From positions 1 to 36,843 of the forward strand of contig CANQXA010000015.1 of NCBI GenBank assembly GCA_947627765.1: a stretch of 36,843 nucleotides of DNA. The letters are read 5' to 3'. The notes below the pieces were generated by a model, which saw only the letters and a list, made by a program, of their open reading frames with translations, had not been told where the DNA came from and ran no database searches. The DNA comes from an uncultured Clostridia bacterium (GTDB lineage: Bacteria; Bacillota; Clostridia; Christensenellales; Borkfalkiaceae). The translations under genes were made by a program, and so were the position numbers. Shown here piece by piece: positions 14,920 to 23,121 of the stretch; the stretch's first letter is position 1; each line of letters starts with the position of its first letter.

Positions 14920-17900
14920 ATGAAAGTGATTGGCAAGAAATTGATGCTTGTCTTCCTCGCGTTTCTCTCTGCGATCATGGTGCTTTGCGGGGTAACCGCG
15001 CTCACCGTATCCGCAGAAGAGCAACAGCCCGAAGAAGAACAGACGACCGTGGTTTCCGCCGATTGGTATGAGCTCGAGTATTCGAACAACAGTGTTTCGT
15101 TCTTGCTCAATACCAATTTCCGCGAATATTTCGGAGCGAACAGAAACGACTTTAAGAAGCTCTTCTCTTCGCTTTCGTCCGCGGCGTACGACATCTTGAT
15201 CGAGGGTCTCCTCGGCAACATCACCCTTCCCGAGGCTGCGGGCGGGTCCGGCGTTGCCCCGATCGACCTCCCGTCGACGATCCCTCCGGGATTCGGCGAG
15301 TTCGGCGAATACGACAATTTCGATTGGACGAATTCCCCCGAGCTGGTGCAGAAGTTCAAAGAGCTCCTCGTGGAGACTTTGAGCGAGCCCGAGAATCTCG
15401 AAGGCTATCTGAACGGCGACTACGATATGGTCATCGAGTATGCCGTCGGTAAGTACATCGAGAGCGAGGGCGGTTCGATCGATTTAGAGCAACAGGAAAA
15501 ACTCGCCGGCGCGATCGAGAAAGTCGTCACCGAGGCGACCGAGCAGGCGGCGGAGAACTTCGAGAATCAGCTCGTCGAACAGCTCAAAGCCGAAGGTAAG
15601 ACCGAAGAAGAAGCCAAGGCGCAGGCGCAACAGGCCGCTGAGGCTTGGAAAGCGGACGTACATACCAAGCGCCAAGAGAAGGAAGAAGAGAATTCCATTT
15701 TCGACATCGTCGAGAAGGTCGAGGCGAACGGCGGTAAGGTCGAGCTCTCGCTCAGCGACGTGATGAAAGCGGTCAAAGAGGTCGTCTACGACGGCGATGT
15801 GCTCCTTTACAAGGGCAACATCAAGTTCGAAGGTCTCAAACACCTCGTCACCCTTCTTCCCAAGCCCGGTGAGATCAAGGACTATACCGATGAGCAGATG
15901 AAGCACCTCATCGGCACCGACATCACCATCCGCACCACGATGGGCGACATCACGTTCGATGTCAATTTCGGTCTCTACGGCAATCACTTGCACGAGGTCC
16001 GTACCGCGTGCGGCTACATCGCGCAGTATCTCGACGTCTCCTATCAGGGCGGGGTCCTTACCGTCAAGGCGGAGATGCCCGAAGTCTTCACGAAGGCCCT
16101 TCTCAAACTCACCGAGACGAAGCACCTCTCCGATGAGATGAAGCACAAGCTCTTCTCCCTCTTCGGTTGGACGTCCGGCCAAATCTTCGACAAGGCGACC
16201 GGGTTCTCCTTCGACGAGCTGATGGGCTATCTCGAGAAGATCGACTTCCAGCATTGGTTCAGCAACTTCCTCAATGCCGATTTCATCAACACCTATTTCG
16301 GCACCTACTATGAGCGCGTCTTCAACAACAAGCTCACGCAGGAGACCATCGACCACATCATCGACGAGTTCGCAAGCCGCGCCGCAAACCTTGCAAGCCG
16401 CTTGGAAGATTGGTCGTACGAAACCGTCCTTAAATTCCTCCGCGACAATATCCCCGGTTTCTCCAAGTTGGAGAACAAGATCCCTGCCAAGGTAGGGGAA
16501 GCCGTCGATAAGCTCTTCGCCATCTTGCAGAAAGTGGATTGGGCGAAGTACGACGCGGAATACGTCCACGACATTCTCGACAACTCCACGACGTTTAACG
16601 ACACCGTGATCAGCTACATCGAGAAATATTCGGATACCGTCGAGCATTACTACGATCTGATCGTCTCCTACATGAAGCGGCTCTTCGACTTCGTGCCCGA
16701 GAAGATCCAAAACGGCACCGTGCTCGACCTTTACCGCAGTAACGGCTATTTCTCCTTCGAGGGCGGGCATACCTTCGATATCGAGAAGTACTTCAACCGC
16801 GCCGTGCAGGAACTCGAGGAACGCGGCTACAACGTTCCCGAAACGTTGAAGAATATGATCCACGGGCTCGACCGTACGGTCTACACCGTCAATCTTTCCC
16901 TGCACCTGACGACGCACAACATTCATGAGATCACCTACATGGCGGGCTCCGAAGAGCTCGGCAAAGGGCTCCTTCCCGACGGCGCCGACCTCGTCTTCTT
17001 CGCAAACAAGGCGACGCTTACCGACGCCGAGGGCTCCGAATATCCCATCGCCTATTGGTACGATGAGGAGAACGATGTCAAGTACGGCAAAGAGGGCTAC
17101 ACCGCGCTCTACGGCGCAGGCTATGAGACGAAGGCCCCTGCGGGCGACATCACCGTTTACGCCGTTACCGACTTCCATCTCGACCAGTCGATCGATGAAG
17201 AACCCACGCACACGATCGAGGCCGTATACGACGCGGAGAAGGAATATCGCCTTACCGTGTCCGTGAGAGGGACCGCGGGTTCCGAGTACACCTTCGAGTG
17301 GTTCGACGGCGAGGGCAACCCCATTCCCGCCGAGAAAGTCACCGTCGCCGAAGACGGCAAGAGCAGTTACATCACCGTCTCCGAAGTCGCCGACAGCGGC
17401 AACTATACCGCGCTCGTCACCGATGTACATACGGGGATCAGCCACACCGTCGCGGACGGCGAAACGACCGTGACCGCCGCGGGCGAGACCGCCGATCTCT
17501 ACGACTTCATCGTCGATATCACCAAGGCGCAGATCGGTCTGACCTACACGTGGACGATCGACGGCGAAGAGAAGGAAACCCTTGTCTTCGATATGGGTCC
17601 TCATACCGCGGCCGCCGAGTACACCCTTACTTTGAACGGCGAGCCGATCGACGAAGCCGCTTACGAAGATTTCGCGACCCTCGTATACAACGGCGATACG
17701 GAGCAGTCGCTTGTCGGCGAATACTCCGCGACCTTCACGCTCACGCTCGTAGACGATGCGAACTACGAGATCGTCTACAATGAAAAGGAATGTGCGGAGC
17801 TTTTCACCTCCGAGCCCTTCGAATGGAGCATTACGAAGCTCATTCTCAATGTAACGTTTAATTGGAAGCTCAACAAAGATGCAACGGAAGGTTACGAGGC

Positions 17901-20900
17901 GACGGTCACCTACGACGGTACGGAGCAAACCTTAGAGGCGGACGCCGCGATCACCGACGAAGATTGGGCCGGAGCGGAAAGCAGTATGTTGGCCGTCAAC
18001 GGGACGCTCAACGGGGAACCGCTCAGCAAGATGGGCACCATGATCCAAGACAATCAGGCTAAGGCAGGCAAGTATGTCTATGCGCTTACGGTTGGGCCCT
18101 CTTACGACGTAATTACCTCCGGATTTGAGGACTGCATCGAATTCGTGGTCGATGAAGATGCGGCACAGTTCACGCTCACGATCGCGAAGGCGCAGATCGG
18201 TCTGACCTACGGTTGGAAGCTCGACGGCGCCGAGAAGACCGAGCTCGTCTTCGACAACGCGGAGCACACCGCGGCCGCCGATTACACGCTCACGCTCAAC
18301 GGCGAAGCGTTGGCGACCGACGACTATGCGGACTACGCCAAGATCGCTTATGATAATGTTACGGGCACGCACGCGAATACCTATCAATCCACCTTCACCC
18401 TTACGCCCGTAGACGAAGCGAACTACGAGATCGTCTACAATGAAAAGGCGCAGGAAGGCGCTTTCACCTCCGATCCTTTCGAATGGAAGATCACGCCTCT
18501 CACGATCGAGTTCTCGGAAGAGCTCAGCTACACAGATTTCGCTGACAACGAGGACGGCTTCGAATGGAAGAAGCTTCAAAAGGACAGCAAGGGCGAATAT
18601 CACCTTACGTTTGTGATGATGTGGGAGTACGAGGTCAAGTTAGAAGCGACCAACCTTCCCGAAGGCGTAACGCTCGATTCCATCCTCACGTTCAGCGGCA
18701 ATAAGGGAGCGAATTATCAAGAAGGCGGCTACAAGCTCACCGCGGCTCTCCTTGCGGACGTAACCGACTATGCGCTCGCCAAAACCGAACTTGCGACATG
18801 GTACATCGATAAGATCGTCCTCGACGTAACGCTTACTTGGCAACTCAACGACGAGACCGCTCCCGAAGAGGGCAAGTGGACTGTCACCTATAATAAGGAA
18901 CAGCAGAAAGTCAAAGGTATTCTGGTTATTGATGGAGATACGACGTCGATGTTCACAGAGTACCTCGCCATCAAAGCAACATTGAACGGCGAACCCATTA
19001 CCGGTATGGGTATCCTTCAGAATTCCCAGACAGACGCCGGCACCTACACCTATGTTGTCACTTCCATTGAATTGGATTTCAGTAGCGTAGATCTCGGCGG
19101 CGCAGAAGCCAACTTCGAGATCAACATTCTCCAGACGTCCGATCCCATGACGGTCACCTTGACCATCGCGCAAGCCGAAGTGACGGCAAACGTCACGTTC
19201 GGGCTCAAGAAGGGGACCGATCCCGTCGAGGGCTTCACCGTTCCCTATGTCAAGGGCACGACCTACACGCTCGGCTATGAAGTCGCGATCACGGCTCCCG
19301 CATGGGCGACGGGGTTGAAAGATCTCATCGTTGCGACGGCGGGCAACAGCGGGTTCACGGGTACGAACGCGACAGATTACACCGCGACCGTTACCCTCTC
19401 GATCGCGGCAGATTATCAGAAGAACGTCAAGTTCGCGATCGCGCAGAAGACCGAGTACACGCAGGAGTGGTCGATCACGAAGGCTACGGTCGATCTCAGC
19501 GGCGCTTCGTGGGATGCGACCGGGGACATCGTCTACGACGGTCAGCCTCACGCCCGCGCACTCGTTCTCGGAAGCGTGACCCTTCCCGAAGGCGCGACCT
19601 TCACCTACACCTACACCAAAGACGGGCAGAACTTCGACGGAGTTCCCACCGACGTCGGCGCCTATGTCGTCACGGCGACGCTGAATGTCGGCGACGACAG
19701 CGAAAACTACGAGATCACGGGCGTCAATCCCACCAACTCCTTCAACATCACGCCCGCACAGGCGACGGTGGCGTTCGAGTGGACGAGCGATTGGTACACC
19801 GCAAGCGGCGTTTCGCTCGACTTCGGCTCCTACACGCTCACCTACACCGTGAAAGTGGTCTACGGCGTAAGCGATACCGAGCTCGCCGCCGACCTCTACA
19901 CCGTCACGACGCAACCCGCGACGCTCACCTTCAACACCGAAGGCAGTCACACCGCTACCGTTACGGTCGCCCTCAACACGGCGAACTATGCTCTGACCGG
20001 CGAAGGCGTAACGGGCGGCACGTTCACTGCGACCGCAACCTTTACGATCAAGGCGGAAGAACCTTCCGATGAGTATTGGGAACAGAATAAGAGCTGGGGT
20101 TCCGCCGAAGACGGTTGGTATCTCCAGATCACGGGCGGCAACGTCTCGAAAGACCTTACGCCTTCCGCGACGCCCGATTCCGCCTTCACCCTCGACGACT
20201 ATCTCGAAGGGCTCAAAGCGAAGTACGGCGACAGAGAGTTCACGCTCGGCAGTGCGACCGATCTTCACTTCTCCGACGGATCCGAAGAGACTGCCGTCAC
20301 CGGTACCTTCCTCGTGAGACTTCTCATCCCCGAGAATCTCCGTAGCTATCCCGAGAGCAGGCTTGCCGTCATCCACATCACGGGCACCTCGTTTGAGACC
20401 GTGCAGGGTGCGCACCGCAGTACCGCCGCAGGCTACGAGAACTTCATGGAATTCCAGGCGAACGGCTTCTCGACGTATGCCGTCATCGGTATGAGCGAAG
20501 AGAAAGAAGCCGCAACCGGCGGACTTGCATGGTGGATCTGGTTGCTCCTCGCGATCATCATCGTGATCCTTCTTGTTGCGCTCATCGTCGTGATCGTTCT
20601 CATCAAGAAGAAGGGTCAGGCACAGGCTACCGCCGAGACCGAGACTGCGGCAGTCGAGACCGTCGAAACCGCTGAGACCGAAGAGACCGAAGAGGCGGAG
20701 ACCGAGGAAACCGAAACGGCAGAAGAGCCCGCGGCGGAAGAGACTGCGGAAGAACCCGCCGAAGAGCCCGCCGAAGAAGAACCTCAGACCGACTTCGAGC
20801 AGAGAATGCAGGAGTTCAAGGAAGAGATCGGTTACACCGAAGAGCCCGCGGCGACCGAGCCCGCGCCCGAAGAAGTGGAGACCGTCTCCGACCTCGACGC

Positions 20901-21582
20901 GATTGCGCCCGAAGCCGCCGGCGTCATCACGATGTACGACCGCAGCTTCACTGCCCGTCTGTCTCAGGCAGAGCTCAATGTCAAGAACGCTTACAACGAG
21001 ATCAAGAACGAGCTCCTCGCCTACAAGAACGTCAAGTCCCACATCAGCTGGAACTACGATTCCTTCAACAAGGGCCGCGTCAAGCTCGCCAAGTTGGTCA
21101 TCAAGGGCAAGACGCTCACCCTCTACCTCGCGCTCGATCCTGCGAAGCTCGACGAGAAGTATCATGTCAAGGATGCTTCCGACGTCGCCAAGTACAAGGA
21201 TGTACCCGCGAAGCTGAAGGTCAGAAGCACGCGCGCCGTGAAGTACGCGAAGGAACTCATCGCGAAGCTCATGGAAGAGCACGAGATCGCTCGCCGTGAA
21301 GAGTACACCGCCGAGGACTACCGCATCGATACGCAGACGCTCGAAGAGCTGATCGAAGCGGGGCTCGTCAAGGTGAAGATCTCCGCGAGACCCGAGTTCT
21401 GGGGCACGCCTGCCGCTGAGGAGGCAGAAGCCGCCGCCGATCCCGAGACCAACGAAACCGGATCTTCCGATGAAAACGTCGCCTTCGAGGAAGACAAGGA
21501 AGAGACGGAGAAGGCCGAAGAGACCGAAGAAACCGAAGAGACGGAAAAGCCCGAAGAGCCCGAAGAAGGCACGGAGGAGTGA
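14920..21582 (+). CDS. Giant secreted, membrane-anchored protein with Ig/MBG-like repeats and a cytoplasmic domain
   Basis: The 2220 residues begin with a signal peptide (hydrophobic core LMLVFLAFLSAIMVLCGV, cleavage near VSAEE). About 40-640 is a helical region without repeats that I can name. An Ig-like segment follows at about 765-860, then beta domains of the MBG type up to about 1715; two of these are recent duplicates (see the repeat entry). A transmembrane helix (about 1867-1895, WWIWLLLAIIIVILLVALIV) ends in IKKK. The cytoplasmic part has a long Glu/Thr repeat, then a compact basic domain at about 2003-2160 (YDRSFTARL, KSHISWNYDSFNKGRVK, LTLYLALDP), then another acidic tail. The same kind of domain occurs in other clostridial proteins as I recall them. 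GGGAGA precedes the ATG. It may connect the envelope to something inside the cell. Confidence 0.8.
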   Translation: MKVIGKKLMLVFLAFLSAIMVLCGVTALTVSAEEQQPEEEQTTVVSADWYELEYSNNSVSFLLNTNFREYFGANRNDFKKLFSSLSSAAYDILIEGLLGNITLPEAAGGSGVAPIDLPSTIPPGFGEFGEYDNFDWTNSPELVQKFKELLVETLSEPENLEGYLNGDYDMVIEYAVGKYIESEGGSIDLEQQEKLAGAIEKVVTEATEQAAENFENQLVEQLKAEGKTEEEAKAQAQQAAEAWKADVHTKRQEKEEENSIFDIVEKVEANGGKVELSLSDVMKAVKEVVYDGDVLLYKGNIKFEGLKHLVTLLPKPGEIKDYTDEQMKHLIGTDITIRTTMGDITFDVNFGLYGNHLHEVRTACGYIAQYLDVSYQGGVLTVKAEMPEVFTKALLKLTETKHLSDEMKHKLFSLFGWTSGQIFDKATGFSFDELMGYLEKIDFQHWFSNFLNADFINTYFGTYYERVFNNKLTQETIDHIIDEFASRAANLASRLEDWSYETVLKFLRDNIPGFSKLENKIPAKVGEAVDKLFAILQKVDWAKYDAEYVHDILDNSTTFNDTVISYIEKYSDTVEHYYDLIVSYMKRLFDFVPEKIQNGTVLDLYRSNGYFSFEGGHTFDIEKYFNRAVQELEERGYNVPETLKNMIHGLDRTVYTVNLSLHLTTHNIHEITYMAGSEELGKGLLPDGADLVFFANKATLTDAEGSEYPIAYWYDEENDVKYGKEGYTALYGAGYETKAPAGDITVYAVTDFHLDQSIDEEPTHTIEAVYDAEKEYRLTVSVRGTAGSEYTFEWFDGEGNPIPAEKVTVAEDGKSSYITVSEVADSGNYTALVTDVHTGISHTVADGETTVTAAGETADLYDFIVDITKAQIGLTYTWTIDGEEKETLVFDMGPHTAAAEYTLTLNGEPIDEAAYEDFATLVYNGDTEQSLVGEYSATFTLTLVDDANYEIVYNEKECAELFTSEPFEWSITKLILNVTFNWKLNKDATEGYEATVTYDGTEQTLEADAAITDEDWAGAESSMLAVNGTLNGEPLSKMGTMIQDNQAKAGKYVYALTVGPSYDVITSGFEDCIEFVVDEDAAQFTLTIAKAQIGLTYGWKLDGAEKTELVFDNAEHTAAADYTLTLNGEALATDDYADYAKIAYDNVTGTHANTYQSTFTLTPVDEANYEIVYNEKAQEGAFTSDPFEWKITPLTIEFSEELSYTDFADNEDGFEWKKLQKDSKGEYHLTFVMMWEYEVKLEATNLPEGVTLDSILTFSGNKGANYQEGGYKLTAALLADVTDYALAKTELATWYIDKIVLDVTLTWQLNDETAPEEGKWTVTYNKEQQKVKGILVIDGDTTSMFTEYLAIKATLNGEPITGMGILQNSQTDAGTYTYVVTSIELDFSSVDLGGAEANFEINILQTSDPMTVTLTIAQAEVTANVTFGLKKGTDPVEGFTVPYVKGTTYTLGYEVAITAPAWATGLKDLIVATAGNSGFTGTNATDYTATVTLSIAADYQKNVKFAIAQKTEYTQEWSITKATVDLSGASWDATGDIVYDGQPHARALVLGSVTLPEGATFTYTYTKDGQNFDGVPTDVGAYVVTATLNVGDDSENYEITGVNPTNSFNITPAQATVAFEWTSDWYTASGVSLDFGSYTLTYTVKVVYGVSDTELAADLYTVTTQPATLTFNTEGSHTATVTVALNTANYALTGEGVTGGTFTATATFTIKAEEPSDEYWEQNKSWGSAEDGWYLQITGGNVSKDLTPSATPDSAFTLDDYLEGLKAKYGDREFTLGSATDLHFSDGSEETAVTGTFLVRLLIPENLRSYPESRLAVIHITGTSFETVQGAHRSTAAGYENFMEFQANGFSTYAVIGMSEEKEAATGGLAWWIWLLLAIIIVILLVALIVVIVLIKKKGQAQATAETETAAVETVETAETEETEEAETEETETAEEPAAEETAEEPAEEPAEEEPQTDFEQRMQEFKEEIGYTEEPAATEPAPEEVETVSDLDAIAPEAAGVITMYDRSFTARLSQAELNVKNAYNEIKNELLAYKNVKSHISWNYDSFNKGRVKLAKLVIKGKTLTLYLALDPAKLDEKYHVKDASDVAKYKDVPAKLKVRSTRAVKYAKELIAKLMEEHEIARREEYTAEDYRIDTQTLEELIEAGLVKVKISARPEFWGTPAAEEAEAAADPETNETGSSDENVAFEEDKEETEKAEETEETEETEKPEEPEEGTEE
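17524..17835 (+). repeat. Duplicated domain inside the 2220-aa protein gene
   Basis: The stretch from KAQIGLTY to FTSEPFEWSIT is repeated at 18187-18495 as KAQIGLTY to FTSDPFEWKIT. The start offset is 663 bases. Blocks such as GCGCAGATCGGTCTGACCTA and the codons for NYEIVYNEK are identical in DNA, so the copies are recent or kept alike by recombination. The unit would allow length change of the extracellular part. Confidence 0.75.
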
Positions 21583-21630
21583 TCCGTCCCGATAAGGGCG
21601 CCCCGTGAGGGCGCGACCCGACAATGATCC

Positions 21631-21666
21631 GAGAGCAACGGAAATCTTTCCGTTGCTCTCTTTTCT
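21631..21666 (+). terminator. Terminator of the giant surface-protein gene
   Basis: GAGAGCAACGG pairs with CCGTTGCTCTC (total stem up to 14 bp) and is followed by TTTTCT. A weaker GCGCCC/GGGCGC hairpin precedes it at 21598-21614. Confidence 0.92.
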
Positions 21667-21748
21667 ATTCAGAAAACGCGGCACGTTCTACGGCGGCGCA
21701 GTCCGAAGCGGAAAAATTCCGTTTTGGGAAAATTCATCAAACAAAAGT

Positions 21749-21777
21749 TTGCATCTTTCGCCGTCCCGTGCTATAAT
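21749..21777 (+). promoter_or_regulatory. Promoter of the RecD-like helicase gene
   Basis: TTGCAT (21749-21754) and TATAAT (21772-21777) are 17 bases apart. The ATG at 21784 is six bases after the -10 box, so the transcript would have almost no leader. Confidence 0.75.
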
Positions 21778-21783
21778 AGAGAC

Positions 21784-23046
21784 ATGGAGACGATGATCCC
21801 CGCGGTCAAGCTCACCGCCCAACAGGAAGAGGCGGCGGAACTGATCACGGAGTGGTTTCACAACATGAGCGTGCAGATCTTTGTCCTCTGCGGCTACGCG
21901 GGCACGGGGAAGACTTTTCTCGTGGATCACGTCGTCCGTTCGCTGGGGCTGATCCCGGGCGAGAGCGCGGCGTTTGTCGCCCCCACGGGGAAAGCGGCGT
22001 CCGTGCTCATCCGCGGCGGTACGCCCGCAAGCACCGTGCACAGCCTCATCTACACGCGGGAGGAGGACATCGAGGTCAACGAAGACGGCGAGGTGATCTC
22101 CGAGCGCTTCCTCCGTTTCGTCAAAAAGGAACGCCTTCCCTCCGAGCTCAGGCTCATCGTGCTCGACGAGACTTCCATGGTCTCCGACGAAGTGCTGAGA
22201 GACCTGCTCTCCTTCGGGATCAAATGCCTCTGTTGCGGCGATCCCGCGCAGTTGCCGCCCGTCGGGGGGAGCAACACCCTTCTGACTATGCCGTGGATCA
22301 CCCTCACCGAGATCGTGCGGCAGGAGGCGGATAATCCCATCGTGCGCATCGCGGAGACGGTGCGGGGCGGCGGATTTCCTTCCTACGGGAGATACGGGGA
22401 CAGCGCCGCCGTGCTTCGCCGCAGGGAGGTGAACGACGAACTGCTCGCCCGTCTGCTCCTCAACGCCGACCAAGTGATCGTGGGGACCAACCGCACCCGT
22501 TCCCGTCTCAATGCGCTCTCCCGCACCCTCCGCGGGATCCCCGCGGGCGCGCTTCTTCCCATGGACGGCGAGAAGCTCATTTGTACGCTCAACGATTGGT
22601 CGAAACCCCTCGACGAGAAGGGCGATTTTCATCTCGTCAACGGCATCATCGGGACGTGTTACAACGTGCGGGAGCAGGAGGACGGGCTCGGCCAGCTCGA
22701 TTTCCGCCCCGACTTTCTCGACCGTATCGCCTACGACCTTCCGTTCGACGCGGGCGTCTTCACCCGCGGGCAGTATTTCCACGGCTACGGCGAAAAGGCG
22801 TGCCTCTTGGAGGGGGGCAAGCTCGTCCATGAGGACAACTACGAACTACTGCGCAGACTTCGCGTCCGACGGGAAGACACCATTTGCCGCTTCGAATTCG
22901 CCTATGCCGTCACCTGTCATAAGGCGCAGGGCTCGGAGTACGACAACGTGGTCGTCTTCGACGAGAGCCGCCTCTTCGAGGACGGCGCCTCGTGGCTCTA
23001 CACCGCGGTGACCCGCGCGCGAAAAAAACTGGTCGTGATCCGCTGA
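21784..23046 (+). CDS. RecD/Dda-like superfamily 1B helicase
   Basis: This 420-residue protein is an ATP-driven helicase of the RecD/Dda kind. Walker A is GYAGTGKT (37-44), the motif VAPTGKAASVL follows, and Walker B is LIVLDETSMV (near 125). Motif III-like CGDPAQLPPVGG comes next. The C-terminal half ends with the UvrD_C_2-type sequence AVTCHKAQGSEYDNVVV and LYTAVTRARKKLVVI, which carries the last arginine finger. At 420 residues it lacks the long N-terminal part of RecD2 (about 740 residues), so I give no symbol. The ATG at 21784 is the first in frame after the promoter. No ribosome site can fit before it, so translation may be leaderless; an ATG at 21793 is the alternative. Upstream in-frame codons from 21724 overlap the promoter. 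Confidence 0.85.
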   Translation: METMIPAVKLTAQQEEAAELITEWFHNMSVQIFVLCGYAGTGKTFLVDHVVRSLGLIPGESAAFVAPTGKAASVLIRGGTPASTVHSLIYTREEDIEVNEDGEVISERFLRFVKKERLPSELRLIVLDETSMVSDEVLRDLLSFGIKCLCCGDPAQLPPVGGSNTLLTMPWITLTEIVRQEADNPIVRIAETVRGGGFPSYGRYGDSAAVLRRREVNDELLARLLLNADQVIVGTNRTRSRLNALSRTLRGIPAGALLPMDGEKLICTLNDWSKPLDEKGDFHLVNGIIGTCYNVREQEDGLGQLDFRPDFLDRIAYDLPFDAGVFTRGQYFHGYGEKACLLEGGKLVHEDNYELLRRLRVRREDTICRFEFAYAVTCHKAQGSEYDNVVVFDESRLFEDGASWLYTAVTRARKKLVVIR

Positions 23047-23062
23047 ATTTTGGTTGCGAAAC

Positions 23063-23091
23063 TTGTCATTTTCCGCCGTTTGTGGTATAAT
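23063..23091 (+). promoter_or_regulatory. Promoter of the activase operon
   Basis: TTGTCA (23063-23068) and TATAAT (23086-23091) are 17 bases apart, 16 bases after the helicase stop. The leader is about 24 bases and lacks a strong ribosome site. Confidence 0.75.
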
Positions 23092-23121
23092 AAAAAAAAT
23101 ATTTTCACGCGACGGAATCAA

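Noticed and set aside
11910-21684. Very long antisense frames opposite the two surface-protein genes (for example 934 and 1014 residues)
   Set aside because: GC-rich codon use leaves few stops on the opposite strand. They lack ribosome sites, and the sense frames have clear signal peptides, membrane helices and repeats.
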